Shown: positions 36,201 to 47,887 of the stretch, piece by piece
Layout of the letters: each line of letters starts with the position of its first letter
Position numbering within the stretch: position 1 is the first letter of the stretch
Source of the DNA: Strobilurus pachycystidiatus
Lineage: Eukaryota; Basidiomycota; Agaricomycetes; Agaricales; Physalacriaceae
NCBI GenBank assembly: GCA_019915135.1
Contig: JAHLMK010000001.1
Coordinates: 2,480,001 to 2,544,000, forward strand
Length of the DNA stretch: 64,000 bases
Reading direction: 5' to 3'
Made by a program: the position numbers and the translations under genes
The notes under the pieces: model-generated
The model's input: only the letters and a program-made list of their open reading frames with translations
Databases searched by the model: none
Told to the model about the DNA's origin: nothing

Positions 36201-37717
36201 GTATGCACGTTCAATCGGTTCGTACCGCACAAGCCATTTCAGTGGCGATTTAGCTCAGTTGCTTTCGAGATCCCCATGGGCTACAGTGTACCTCAGCGAA
36301 TCGTTCACATTGACTCGCCTTCTGTGTTTGGGGTCGTATGCAGACTCATACGTCCCGATAGAGTTGGCTCGGTCGATCCAGAACAGCATTCATTCCGCCT
36401 CATGGACGACAACACTTTCAAGCGTATGTTCCTTCATTCGCATCTCTCCTTATACGCTAATCCGGACACAGTACTGACTCAATGGAATGCTAACCCGGAC
36501 GAAGTCATCCAATCTATTGCCACAGTCAAACTACCGGAGACTGACGTTACTGTTTTTGTCGTGGCCACCTATACGCTTAAGTTGGAAGAAGTCGAGGTTC
36601 ACGAGGGTCGCATTCTTCTATTCTCAGCTGAACGATCTTCGCTCGCGAAAATCTCGTCCGAGAGTTATCAATTGACTATGCTCACGTCTACGGCCATCGA
36701 TGGCTATCCAGCTTCCTTGACAGTCACAACTGATGGTATGTTGGTAGCAGCGGTCAACGCCTCAGTTCGTGATTGTCAGCTGTCGTATCCCGCTGTTCTC
36801 ACTTCTTTGTTAGGTCCAACTGTACTCCATCAACATCTCCAAGAGTCCAGAGCGACCGCCCTCGTATTCTCTTCATAAAGTTTCGGAGTACAGCCACTTC
36901 TACAGTGTCGCCGCCCTGACATCCATCGGGCAACGTGTCGTTGCGGCAGACACTTTGCAGTCCGTGTCCGTTCTCGAAATACAGCGCAGCGTGAAGCTTG
37001 AGTCTCTTGCTAAGGAGTACGAACCATTATGGCCACAGGCAATCAGCGTTTGCGAGAACGGTGACATCCTCGGGGCAAACGTGAGTGTTGTTGACTATGA
37101 CATTTCATTGACGAACACCGATTATTCCAGGATGGCTTCAATTTATTCACCCATTCGTTGGAGACTAGCAATTTGAGACCAACCCTCGCTAAGAAAGGCT
37201 TCTATCATCTCGGTGATTTCGTTTCCAAGTTCCTTCCAGGTCTGTGAGAACAGTCTCGACGACACTGGATACTGAATCATGCGGCAGGTTCTATGACACT
37301 TGTCGATCCATCGGCACCGCTAGAACCTACCCACCTGTTCTTGACAAGCTCTGGGTCCATTGGCATCATATCGGATGTCAAAGACAACGACTTTGGTGAA
37401 CGTTTGGCAGCTCTTCAAGGAGCCATGGAACCCGTCGTGACAGAGTGTGGTGGTACAAGTCACGCAAAGTAGTACCTAGCCTTATGTCTCCGACAGTTCC
37501 ACTGAAGCTCAGCCACAGATACCGTGCTCCGCGACGGCCACATCATCAGGGAGTGGAGGAAGCCGCATACGGATTCCTCGACGGAGACTACATGGAGTTG
37601 TTGGCTTCCCTTCGTGAGGATGCACCACAGGAGGTCAAGGCGTTACTCGCTCCCATTGAATTCTCTTCTGAAGAGCTTGATGCGACCCTAGAGGCACTTC
37701 AGAATGTACACATGTAA
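33253..37717 (+). CDS. ddb1: DDB1, UV-damaged-DNA-binding protein / CUL4 adaptor
   Basis: Start ATG 33253 (MSRTRVVSTFHNASSVVSS). More than ten exons and about 1,150 residues, in line with the family. Family order is kept: N-terminal propeller (HLVVAHPDSIQVYSVTNEGL, FLLLE-like HPKPELLFMALHTEG, GTLQILELQDG-type KVKILELQDG), IIVAGGRKTLLYG, SAIGEPPSKWLIGDTFGR, TYIGNQVFYAGSSGGDSKLV, TCSGRDNSGSLNIIRMGTEF, GLSDIVSVWPLRA, HIVVSTFQETFVFKIESG, LATPRGLTIGSIDSL. The C-terminal helices end FLDGDYMELLASLREDAPQE, then SSEELDATLEALQNVHM. Known: DDB1 links CUL4 to DCAF substrate receptors in nucleotide excision repair and chromatin control, including heterochromatin. The frame appears intact throughout. The stop at 37715-37717 is 55 bp before a foldback element. 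Confidence 0.92.
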
Positions 37718-37762
37718 TATATGTATTTATCAATTGTATCTCTACGCAAACAAGCCCTCGCA

Positions 37763-37839
37763 CTATTATCATAGTCCTGTAACTGGACCCTATATGGGCG
37801 AGCACGATATAGGGTCCAGTTACAGGACTACTATTATCA
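37763..37839. mobile_element. 59-bp foldback (MITE-like) element with 9-bp target duplication
   Basis: Perfect inverted arms of 24 bp at 37772-37795 and 37807-37830 (starting TAGTCCTGTAACTGGACC) flank an 11-nt loop (GGGCGAGCACG). Immediately outside both arms is the 9-bp direct repeat CTATTATCA (37763-37771 and 37831-37839), which looks like a target-site duplication. No coding capacity. A 9-bp duplication is typical of Mutator-like elements. The element lies in the 3' flank of DDB1 and would form a strong hairpin in its transcript. Confidence 0.8.
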
Positions 37840-39087
37840 GACAACTCTTACACATCCCACGAGGTATAATCCTTAGGTCGGCGACAGTATCGACCCGGCT
37901 TTGCGAGCCTCGCGGTCTCACCCAGGTCTCACCGCTCAACGCTCATGCAGTAACAAAGCTCAGTCGAGCATTTTGTGAACTTCGCGCCTCTCTCGGCCGC
38001 GTGTAACCGGCAGCGATTCGCGTAACGTGCGCACTCGCCCAGTGGGTGTCAGTTCAGAATTTCAGATCACTTGCCGCGTTGCGCACGGTTCCCGTGCCTC
38101 GCCTCACATTCGCACACGCGCTCTGCTCAGAATGCTCTGGGTCTGCTGCGTCTACGCTTCTTTTACGGCGCCCAAACAGAGGTGACGGACTCAACCCACT
38201 CGGTCTGCGCGCCGTTAATAGGGGCTGATGCATATGCGCATTTGTGTCGGATTTTGCAGCAGAGCCACTTGAAAATTACAGTAGACGACGGCGTATCTCG
38301 GTCTTTCTCTGGCGCCAGACTCGCATGATTTGTGTCTACTCTAGCGGCATTATGCTATAGAATGACTCTGCATCGTGATTCGGGCGGCTAAAGGCGGTCA
38401 GTGCCATTATTGATCACAGCGTCTGTGGTCACGCAGTGTGGTGTGCATCCATGTCAATGATCACCTTGGAAGGTATGTTACAGTTCTTCACGAAATTCAG
38501 GCTTGCTTCTTTTGACTATTGCAGTTTTTGACGGCTGTGGACATTCTGTGTTGATAATTGAACTGCTTTGATTGGACCCTAATACGGGGCAGGCCCGCCC
38601 TGGGCCCGCCTACCTGATCGATCCCCAATGGCAAACCCGACTATCTCATCTTTGCGAGGACTTGGCAACCCAGTGGCAACCTAAGTGCCAGTGTGTGCTC
38701 CTGAGTGGGCCTCGACGAAACATGAACGGCTTTGAACGGTACCTGGAAGCTAGAGGATACGGTTAGTCTTCTGTGATCCTGATTGCTTGCAGAAACCACC
38801 ACATGGATCTTCACACGCGAGCTCCGACCCGGCCCTTGGACCTTCGCCAAGCCATTGCCAAGCACTCCACAAACCGACGAATATTAAAGAAATCAATCGG
38901 CATCAGAGAAGCAATGCTTGATGAAGATACTAGGAACCATGTGAGAAGCGGGCGCGGCGCAAGAATCCATGTGCTTCGCTCTGTTATCTTTGAATGGAGC
39001 AAAAGATGGACGAGTTGTTTGGTATAATAGTCGCCTGATCACACTTCTGAAGTGCGGTTTCCCACCTGAAGCTCGTCGACTATAACG
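37840..39087. other. Intergenic, 1.25 kb, nothing recognised
   Basis: Between the foldback element and the POT transporter. Short open frames exist, but none has recognisable motifs or convincing splice continuity. The right end must hold the transporter promoter. Confidence 0.5.
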
Positions 39088-41914
39088 ATGGCCTCTACAG
39101 CGTCCCCAGCCTACGCCACTGAGAAGGATGCGAAGCCAACCGACGATGTGTCTGTTGCTAGCGAGAAGCATGACGGCGAGATCTTCGACGAGAACAGCAT
39201 CGTTGAAGGCTCTGAGGGGGTCACGCATAAGGAATTCGCGACGTTGAGGAAAGTTCCCGACAAGATAAACTGGTCGTCTTGGTTGGTGATCATCGTCGAG
39301 TTTTCTGAAAGGTGCGCTTCGCTACCCAGTACGCCAGTTTTTGAGAGCTAAACGTTCATAGATGGTCTTATTATGGGACGATTAACGTCCTCAATAACGT
39401 TTGTTCCTGTGTACTTTCTGCCGACTTGGAAGAATCTAACCCTTCTCCACAGTATGTTCGAGCGCCGCTGCCTCCTGGCTCGCGTAATGGATCGGTACCA
39501 AAGGCGAACCGCGCGAACGGAATTGTGAGGGAACCCCAGTAAAGTCACTGAACGAATAAACTCATCTACCTTTTTCAGGCTGGCGCACTTGGCAAAGGAC
39601 AGCAGAAGTCGTTCACTCTGCGAACGGTTGGTCGTCTCTGTCTCACACGTAATCTATATACTTATTCGTGTCTAGTTCAACAGTTTCTGGTTCTATGTCA
39701 CGCCATGGCTCGGAGGAATCGTTGCGGACTGTTACCTGGGCCGTTATAACACGATCATGCTATTCTCCCTTGTTTGTCTGTACGTTGTTCTTTGTACAAC
39801 GTCCGTACACTCCCATATACTAACTCTTCTCAAAGTGCTGGTCACATCATTCTTGTTGGCTCGGCCACTCCTTCCTCTATCGCCCACCCCGACCAGGCTT
39901 ACGGTTTGCTGTTCCTAGCAGTTGTCGTCATGGGTATTGGGGGAGGAGCTATCAAGGAAAGTCCCATTGTACGGCAAGGAATGCATCATGCTAACCTCCC
40001 CCCGTAAACTTAGGCCAACGTGAGTCCCATGATTGCGGAGCAATACACCGGAAAGTTGCGCAAGACTGTGCTGGCCTCTGGCGAAGAGGTTCTGATCTCA
40101 CCCGATGTGACCATCCAGAGGATATACAACTGGTCTGTCAAAAACACGCCCATGAATAATCCGGGAAAGTTGACCGGCGCATAGGTTCTACGCGTCGATC
40201 AACTGGGGCTCTACAGGTGCCATCTCGGCGTCATTCTTGGCCAGAGATCACGGCTTCTGGGCAGCGTTCCTTGTCCCCACCTGTCTCTTTGTCCTGGTTC
40301 CCATCGTTCTTGCTGTAGGAAGGAAAAAATATGTTATCACACCTCCTCGTGGCTCGATTCTGTTGGAGGTTTGTGGCCGGTGATGTTTGCATCTGAAAGT
40401 CGTGTTGACGATCCATCAGACGCTGCGGGTGATCAGGATGTGCGTTGGCCACAAACTCACGTTGAATCCGTCGCGGTCGATAAAGAACCTCCGCGCGCCG
40501 GGTTTCTGGGATGTCGCCAAGCCGAGTATGTGGTTTCAAACCGAATCAGCTTTCGTCTAACTCTACTAGGCCACTACCAGGAAGGACAACTTCCCAGGCA
40601 GAGTAAGAATTCAGACATTCTGATACTTCCTTATGACGACTAATCGCAAACATTCAGTCACTTGGGATGACCAATTCGTCGGCGAGGTTGTACGCACACT
40701 GAAAGCCTGTCAAGTGTTTGCGGCCATGCCGTTCTTCTACCTCTGTTATTCTCAAATCGACGGTAACTTGGGAACGGTTGCTGCTGGCATGCAACTCAAC
40801 GTATGCTGTTTCTTCTACCTACATTGGGGCCGATGACTGAGATAACTTTTGCAGGGAACTCCCAACGTGCGTACAGAATACTTTCACTTGTTCTTCACAT
40901 TCTGAGGTCTGATTTTTTGGGATACGTAGGATCTCATTCAGTCAGTCACCGCCCACTCTTACACACGATGTTCGTCCTAATCTATCACGTCTAGAAACTT
41001 GAACCCGATCGTCATTATCATCATCATCCCCATCATGGACTTCCTCGTCTACCCCGCATTGCGTAAAAGAGGCATCAATTTCACGCCCATCAAGCGGATA
41101 TCCTTGGGATTCTTCATTGCGGGACTCGGTGAGTGACACATTGTCTGCATCAAGACATCGTCGCTGATTTGCCCTACCCAGCCATGCTGTACGCCGCCAT
41201 CCTGCAGAAGTTCATCTACGAAAGATCTCCGTGCCACGATAACCTCCCATCAGAGTGTACTGACGCAGACGGTAACCCTAACCCGGCGCCTCTCAACGTT
41301 TGGTGAGTACTTGCTCTCTCTTTGACGTTCATGTCCATGTCTAAACAGTATGCAGGATTGTCGCTGGTCCCTATATCCTCGTCGGAGTGGCCGAGTAAGA
41401 CCAGCTTTGTCTTGTTACCCGCCTTCGCGGCAGCTGACGCGTAATCTGCATCTAGGATCTTCACCAGTCTTGTAGCAAACGAGTATGCCTTCACTAAATC
41501 CCCCAAGCGCATGAAGTCCACCGTCATGGCGTTCTCTCTCTTCATGAGTGTAAGTCGACCACATTCGTCGCACCGAGTCGTATGACTGACTCTTGGGCAG
41601 GCCATTTCTTCCGCCCTCAACTTCGCCTTGACCGCTGTGAACACGGAAGATGTAAGTCACAATCATAGTGATGGTGGAACTTGACCGACATTATATTTCA
41701 GAAATTCACCTGGCTCTTCGGGTCGTTCGCTATTGTCGCATGGGTGGTTGGAGGAATCTTCTTCCTCTACTTCCGTGACTTGGACAAGCAGGAAGCCACG
41801 CTGAATATCATTGGGAGGGGATCGCGACACGGCTTTGCAAACGAGACTGCCGATGTCACCACAGCAGTTCATCACCACGGCGAGGAGAAGTTGGGCAAAG
41901 CCGCTTATGTTTAA
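39088..41914 (+). CDS. POT/PTR2-family proton-coupled peptide transporter
   Basis: Start ATG 39088 after a pyrimidine-rich leader. The acidic cytoplasmic N-terminus leads to INWSSWLVIIVEFSERWSYYG, the PTR2 signature region (E-x-x-E-R-x-x-Y-Y-G form). Then come NSFWFYVTPWLGGIVADCYL with GRYNTIM (the second signature), GLLFLAVVVMGIGGGAIK joined to ANVSPMIAEQY, and YNWFYASINWGSTGA (with the conserved F-Y-x-x-I-N-x-G-S). Later helices include FKACQVFAAMPFFYLCYSQI and KFTWLFGSFAIVAWVVGGIF, and the protein ends GKAAYV. About 12 membrane helices are expected for this family. Known: imports di- and tripeptides across the plasma membrane with protons. About ten introns. Confidence 0.9.
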
Positions 41915-41948
41915 TGTGGGAAGCACCTTCGTGTACATGCAGTTATGA

Positions 41949-42309
41949 ATTCAGGGCCTCGTGAATACCACATCTCATTCGACCTTATACCTTCATGCAT
42001 AGATTACTAGTTCGATGCTCAATGTTAAGAACGGTTCTAGATGATTGTAAGTTAAGCAGCAGGCGTTCTAAATCTTGAATGCGTGAGTTTTTACTGATCA
42101 TAGCGGAGGCCACAAGCAATTGACGTATTGTGTATTCAGTGCCTCGTGAATATGACATTTCATTCAACTTTATTACTCCAAGCATAGATTACCAGTTCAA
42201 TGTTGAGAACGGTGTATATAGGTACTGTAGTTCCTTCGCATGTAAAAACAGCAAGCGTCCTAGATCTTGGGGATGCGCAGTGTTTTGCTGACCATGGCGG
42301 AGGCCCACA
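41949..42309. repeat. Diverged tandem duplication of the CHO1-like gene 3' end
   Basis: Copy 1 is 41949-42117 and copy 2 is 42134-42309. Both start ATTCAG(G/T)GCCTCGTGAATA and run to the matching AGCGGAGGCC / GGCGGAGGCC. Copy 2 holds the last codons of the phosphatidylserine synthase (SAMVSKTLRIPKI). Copy 1 encodes the decayed counterpart (SAMISKNSRIQD). So copy 1 is a partial, degenerated duplicate of the gene end plus its 3' flank. Confidence 0.75.
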
Positions 42310-43045
42310 ATCCAAATATCGCACTGACGACATGGAGTTCCCCACGGCCTCCGTCATCCCCCCACAATGTGATTGTCCCCAAAGGAATGCCCTGTTGTCC
42401 TTCTATCCAACCTTGTTTGACCCAGTATGCAAGTGTTCCGACGAGAACGAGAGAGGAAGGGATAGGCAAGCCTTCGAAATATTTTGCCTTGCCGCCATCG
42501 TCCTTGGGCACAAGGGCGACAGTCGCGTTGAAGCGCGCAAGTCGGGCGAGGCCGCAGCATATGAAGACCGTCAGCATGACAGTGTCGAGGTAGGTTCTGA
42601 GGCCAACGACGAAGGCAAGAAGAGCTGGAGCTACGCCAAATGAAATCTGCGGTGGAGTGAAAGTGAGAATGCGTGATGCTTGTCGGGAAACGACACCCAC
42701 TAGATCAGCCAGACTGTCGAGCTCCTGTCCGAGCATACTGCTGGACTTTCTCCACCGTGCGACCTTGCCGTCAAGGAAATCGAACATGAGACCGGCAAGG
42801 GGGAACCCTAGTGCCATGGTCAGGTAGTCGGGATCGTTCGAAATGAGATAGCGGGCGGAGGAGAAGATTGAGAAGGATCCGCAGACGCCGTTCATGATGG
42901 TGACAAGATCTGCCAGCCGAAAATTCCTGGAATAATGGTGTGAGAGGAGGCGACGGCGGCGAGCAAGTGGGGGCTACCTGACGAGCGAGAAGTGGCCCTC
43001 CGAGTCCTGGTACTGCTGCAGGGCAACTGCTTTTTGTTCGTCCAT
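42260..43045 (-). CDS. cho1: Phosphatidylserine synthase (CDP-alcohol phosphatidyltransferase)
   Basis: ATG 43045 (MDEQKAVALQQYQDSEGHFS); intron; then NFRLADLVTIMNGVCGSFSI. The CDP-alcohol phosphatidyltransferase signature D-G-x2-A-R-x8-G-x3-D-x3-D is complete in DGKVARWRKSSSMLGQELDS with LAD. An intron between CTA and ATT gives DSLADL spliced to ISFGVAPALLAFVVGLRTYL, the arrangement typical of type II phosphatidylserine synthases. Several membrane helices follow. The stop at 42262-42260 lies inside a duplicated segment. Known: makes phosphatidylserine from CDP-diacylglycerol and serine in the ER, the first step of the fungal route to phosphatidylethanolamine and phosphatidylcholine. Confidence 0.9.
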
Positions 43046-43218
43046 GTCGTTAGATTTCGTGACCGACGATGTTTTTCTTTGGCTCATGACGGAGAGAGGA
43101 GTATGTCGCTGATGGCGGTCACTGGGCAAGCCAGTGCTTTTGAACACGTGGCTCAGTCTAGCGTGATTGTTTTTGTTGACTTCACGTTTGCTTCACGTCG
43201 TTCAGTTGTTCCGTTGTC

Positions 43219-44921
43219 ATGTCTTCACCCAACTCGTTCAATTACCACTTATCATCCTCATTTTTCAGCTTTGTTGATAACCCGACGGCTACAAACAAAC
43301 TACTCACCCACTGGAATGTCGGCGAGGCGAATGGCCCTAAGATCACCCATAAGGACAAAACTCTCCCTGAGTTTTGTTACAGACCGTTCAGAGTGGGTGA
43401 CCCCATGGCAGTGGCTAACTGGCCTACTCACATACTTAGTACAGGAGAAGGAACAGTGGATCCCAAAAGTCATTTGTGACGACTCAGACTTCATTAGATA
43501 TTTGGCGTCCGATACAGAGCGCACCCATATCGATTTGAAGCCAGAGGCTGCTGAACTTCTGGGACAAGTCTGGCCGAGGATGGTGGTCAAATTCAATGGA
43601 GTACTCGCCACCGCATTCTCGGTTAGTACGGAGGAAGCTTACTTTCGAGTTTTTCATGATATGTGGGGTTTTATTAACCGCACATTCTCTGGCGGGACAT
43701 TGATCGAGACGCGCGTGTTCTCTTATTTGGTCTACATAAGTCATGTTGGCTAATTTCTCTCCAGATGCACATCCGCCGCGATGCGCGTGGTCGACTTCCA
43801 TGACCCCATTCACGAATGTCCAATTGCCAGCCAGATCCCGTACGCCGTCCTCATCAACACAAAGCTGAATAGCGTCTACCATTGCATGCGGGACTTGACT
43901 GGCCTGACCGGCGACATGCTACACCTTTTTCAATGGCCCGCCGTTGACAGTAGATATAGTCCTTCTTTGCCGGTTGATTGGCTGGTGAAGAAGCATGATG
44001 ACGTTCGAGACTCTAAGGGAGCCAGAATGCAGAGCTTAGCAGGCGGTGTGACGATCCAATCTGTCCGCTTCATGATGCGTCTACCTAGGAAACCGGTCCA
44101 TCTATGGACCACGGATGGCACTCTGGTGCGCCTTCATATCTTGGAGCTGAACGATTACAAAGACAATGATATTGACTGGCCTGTGTGTCCTACTTCAATC
44201 TCACTGTGCCATGTATCTCAGTATTACACAGGGAGTAACCTATCACGCAAATGTGCTTGAATGGGAGCTTGTCTGCCCCGCGGCGGCATGCCGGTGGATG
44301 GCTTTCATGATTCATCATGTTACGGTCACGCTCAAGGAGCAAGAAATCGAAGATCTAGAATTTGTGGCGAAGCTAGAATCCAAAGATCATATTTATCTCC
44401 AAGACACGACCTCTGCGCTCATCCGAAGAATGGCTGCTGGTGAAGGGAGTGGTAAATGGAGGCTTCCGTATGGAATTCCTGCATCAGAGGAGTACCTCGA
44501 CTGCTTCGCGTCCGGAAGCGAAAGTGAGAGAGAGAGTGCAGCCACGGCAGGTGAGAGGCGGAAGCAGAGGGAGATGACGGAGGAGAGCGAGAGCGAGAGG
44601 GAGCGCTCATCGTTCGGGAGCGCAGCCTCGGATGTGTCTGACACTCGAGGTTCATCTCCTGCGACCTCCTCCAAACGTAGACGATCTGCACTGGAGGATA
44701 TCCCGGACCAAAAGCTGAAACGGAGGAAGGAGGATGACGATGATTCAGAGAACCCTGGCGATGGCGGAGGTCGTCCTTCGAGAGCTACTAAGAGGACTCG
44801 GACCTCGAATGCGAAAAGCTGGCCGGTATCGGATACACCTTGCTTTGGTAATGGGGCAGGACCGTCGCAGAACACAAGGCGACGAACGGGTCATCAGCGG
44901 TCCATGAACGTGGATGTATAG
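43219..44921 (+). CDS. Unrecognised protein with basic nuclear-type C-terminus
   Basis: Four or more exons splice in frame. Exon 1 from ATG 43219 ends YRPFRV. A 48-nt intron follows (GTGACC...CTTAG), then QEKEQWIPKVICDDSDFIRY up to AYFRVFHD. An intron starting GTGGGG leads to CTSAAMRVVDFHDPIHECPI, LNSVYHCMRDLTGLTGD and HILELNDYKDNDIDWPV. Another intron leads to TQGVTYHANVLEWELVCPAA and FVAKLESKDHIYLQ. The tail is acidic/Ser-rich (ESERESAATAGE) with strong basic clusters (SKRRRSALED, KLKRRKEDDDD), suggesting a nuclear or chromatin-bound protein (inference). I recognise no domain. It is the last host-like gene before the transposon block. Confidence 0.65.
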
Positions 44922-45180
44922 CCGGCACTGGCAAATGTGCAGACACTGGATATACCTTTTACTAATACGTCTCACTGGATACTGGGTGAGGCTCCTCTGG
45001 GCGTTCCAGACTGTCCTGATCCTTTGCGTGAGGGTGTGCTCTTGACTAAGCGGGCTCTGAAAATGGCGGACGTGACAGAAAGGGCAGGTGTGTAGACGTT
45101 GTACGTACCCTCATGTGCATGGATGTGGCTTTCTTTACTCTTGTACTAGTACTTGTTTTCTTGATATTGTAGTCCTCATA
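44922..45180. other. 3' flank of the host gene and left junction of the LTR element
   Basis: No coding signal. The LTR starts at 45181. The five bases before it (TCATA) do not match those after the right LTR (TAAAA). Confidence 0.5.
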
Positions 45181-45404
45181 TGTAAGACCACGACCCCGTT
45201 GCTTAGTTCCCACAGAGCTACGCACAACAGGTAATACTATTGTGTAGCTACGTTTGGGTACAAGCGGATGGGTAGGTGGTAAAAAGTTATCTCTACTACT
45301 CGAAAATGTGGACTATATATAGGTAAATGGGAGTGCATGTGATAATGGGAATAAAGGCCATAACGAGCATAGAAAGAGCATACGGTACATACGAATGAAT
45401 TCCA
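45181..45404 (-). repeat. LTR, left copy (3' LTR of the minus-strand element)
   Basis: Begins TGTAAGACC and ends GAATTCCA on the plus strand, so both strands have TG...CA ends. Identical over its whole length to 55629-55852; identity even continues four bases (TAAA) past the right end. Contains the palindromic TATATATA. Confidence 0.88.
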
Positions 45405-45495
45405 TAAACGGAGAGCGGGGTTGAATCCTGATTAGGAAACGGCGTCATCCGACGCCGTATCCGTTACACCCGCCCCGACCAGATTAGTGACAGGG

Positions 45496-47801
45496 CTAAT
45501 CGAATACAATGAGCGGTCCTCCCGGTTGGATGGCTTCCATAGTGTGGATGAGAGCTGGTGTGATATCGACGGGGGAAACGACCGGCGAGGAGGGGATGAG
45601 AGGAGGGATAGATCCGAGTCCCGAGTCAGTGGACTGAGACGCGTCGTGTTCGGTGACCGATGCCTCCGTGTCTCCGTGTGCAGGGACAGGATGGACAATT
45701 GTAACGCGATATCGTAGGAACAGGCGTCGTCGGCGCTCTAAGAGCATGTTCAGGTCCCAAGACTCGGGGAACTCGTAGATCAACTCCGAGAAACCGTCCG
45801 GTAGCCGTGATTCACGGGCCATGGTCATGTTCCAGCGTCGCGGTAGTCCCACCACATTCGTATACGCGGCATACCGGATAAGAGCGTCGGTAGCAAGACG
45901 GCGCGTGGTTTGGAATTTGGTATTGGCGTACATCCACCGTAGTCCTACAGGGTCTTGCATATGAGACTGCAGGTCACACATCGCGAAATCGTGTTGAGAC
46001 TTATTTGCGTATCCAGGGTCTGCCGCGAAGCCGAGGCAAAGAGCATCCTTCAGGACGCACGAGGCTCCCGGAGTAGCTACAAAATCCCCGCTGGTGTCCA
46101 GGATCCAGCCCGTCTGGTTTTGAGAAGTTCAAGTGCGCCTGAAAAGCCAGAGGTCGCGGGATCCCATTGAGGGCGTCTTGGAGCCGAGAACGGCAACACC
46201 CTGAATGTCCAAATAAACAAGGAGATGCGCGAGTGGTGACATGCAGTTTCATATGCAAACGGCTGTAATACGCCGAAGAGCTGGGCGCAATCAAGCCCGC
46301 GATCAGTGATGCCACAAGCGGCCATGTGGCGTACCAAGTCAACCAGGGTCATGCCATCAACCAGGTTGGGGGGGTACGCGTGGTAATGGACATGTTCGGC
46401 TATCTGAATATCGTGTGCCGACCGAATTTGTTCGTAAGCTTCGGGGATAGCTAGAACAAAACAAAAGCGGATGTACAATATGTCCATCGCCGCTTTGTTA
46501 CGAACTGAGTTGGACGAGGGCGTGATCTGTCGATAGAGGAAGCTCCCGAACAAGAGGCGCATGTCCAGAAACTTTTTAGTGAATATCAATACGCGAGATA
46601 CGATGTGGGTAGCATGCCAGATGGTGTGGTTACGATACCCGACAAAGTCGGCCTGATTGCCGCGTGGAGGAGGGAAGGCAGGGATGGGGACAGGTGGAAG
46701 AGGAGGCAGGTGGACGCCTCTGACGCCGTCACCAGGTTTGGTGACAAACGTCGGGGATCGCGCCCAAGCAGTAGCTGATGGGTTCCCGCGTTCCGCCTGA
46801 ACAACCGTTAGAAGGCCCGTTTTCAGGTATGGATGCCCGGCGCGACTAATATGCCCCTTGATTGCCCGAGAATGAGAAGCACGTCGGAGGAATTCCCCGG
46901 CTACATGTGCCGCCATGAATAGATGGAAGCTGGTGATGTTATCCGATTGTCGTGCTGCTTCGAATAGGATATGTGCGTCGGCAGGTGTGTTGACCTTGCC
47001 GTATGCGATACCATCGTATAAGTCGGAGGATGGGAGCGTGTCGGGGAATGATGGTAAGGTGAAATCACCGACCACTGAGGCCGGGGCCCGTGGCACAGGA
47101 GGAGCAGCCACTATAGGGTCTAAGAATTGAACTGACGGGTGCGGCGTGTCTGCACGGCGTCTGGTTGGACGTCTCATGATGCCGCTCGCGTTGAGGCGGG
47201 CGCTACGAGCCGTTCCTCCGAGTTGTCGATCAGGTCGCCCGTTGAGAGACATGCCATAGTATCGATCTTGATCGACATCAGAGATCAATTTATTATAGTC
47301 TAAAGTCCGCGGCGTACCGTACGGGGTTTGCATGACGATGTCATTGGTCGGACTCGCGGCTTTATTGATGGTATGATCACCCAAAGTGAGCTCGTTGGTA
47401 CCGTGGATTGCGTCTGGCATCTCTGTATCAGTATGTGGGATCGCATACTGGTTGAGGTGGTACGTGCCTCCAATTTGGGTAGCGAATGATTCAAGAGGTT
47501 CGGCCATGAATGTGTCGAACTCTGTCTGGGAGGGACCAAATGGCTCATCACTCCACTTGAACGTGCCGTTTTCGGTGAGGAATGAGGGGAATGTGGGATC
47601 ATACGATTGGTCCATCGGAATGGCTGTATGTCCATATTGACTCGGTAGGGTCTCCCCCCGGTCATTGAGAAGTGTCGATGCCGGGGTCTGGGGCATCGGC
47701 GGCGGTTGCATCACTTCGTCGCACGGAGCGGGGAGTGGTTCCGGGGCCGGGGTGGTCCACGGATCAGACGCGAAAAAGTTGTAGATAGGCGAAGTAGACA
47801 T
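45496..47801 (-). CDS. Third reading frame (ORF3) of the LTR element, function unknown
   Basis: The open frame reaches 47825, but the first ATG is at 47801 (MSTSPIYNFFASDPWTTPAP) and runs to a stop at 46077, about 574 residues. It is Pro-rich at the N-terminus, with a more ordered part from about residue 260 (LPSSDLYDGIAYGKV, AARQSDNITSFHLFMAAHVA, KAAMDILYIRFCFVLAIPEA, LVDLVRHMAACGITDRGLDC). Protein-like sequence then continues in other frames: DALNGIPRPLAFQAHLNFSK near 46150, then DFVATPGASCVLKDALCLGF to 45496 (ending GGPLIVFD). Introns or frameshifts are therefore needed. It lies where other retroelements carry env-like or captured genes, but no signal peptide or membrane segment is seen. 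I recognise no family. Confidence 0.6.
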
Positions 47802-47879
47802 GATTGTTGTCGAAGAACGTTTCACGATGAGGCGGACTCGCTGTGAGGTGATGAATTTTCATTTAGAGTTGTCCTCATC

Positions 47880-47887
47880 TTTTTATA
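47880..47887 (-). promoter_or_regulatory. TATA box before ORF3 of the LTR element
   Basis: On the minus strand the sequence reads AGTATAAAAAG, about 80 bp upstream of the ORF3 ATG and just downstream of the pol stop. It suggests that ORF3 is transcribed from an internal promoter and not from the LTR. Confidence 0.5.

Noticed and set aside
36241..36300. tRNA-like 5' end (GGCGATTTAGCTCAGTTG)
   Set aside because: No anticodon or T-arm follows. It lies at an intron acceptor inside DDB1, and the downstream sequence codes for conserved DDB1 residues.
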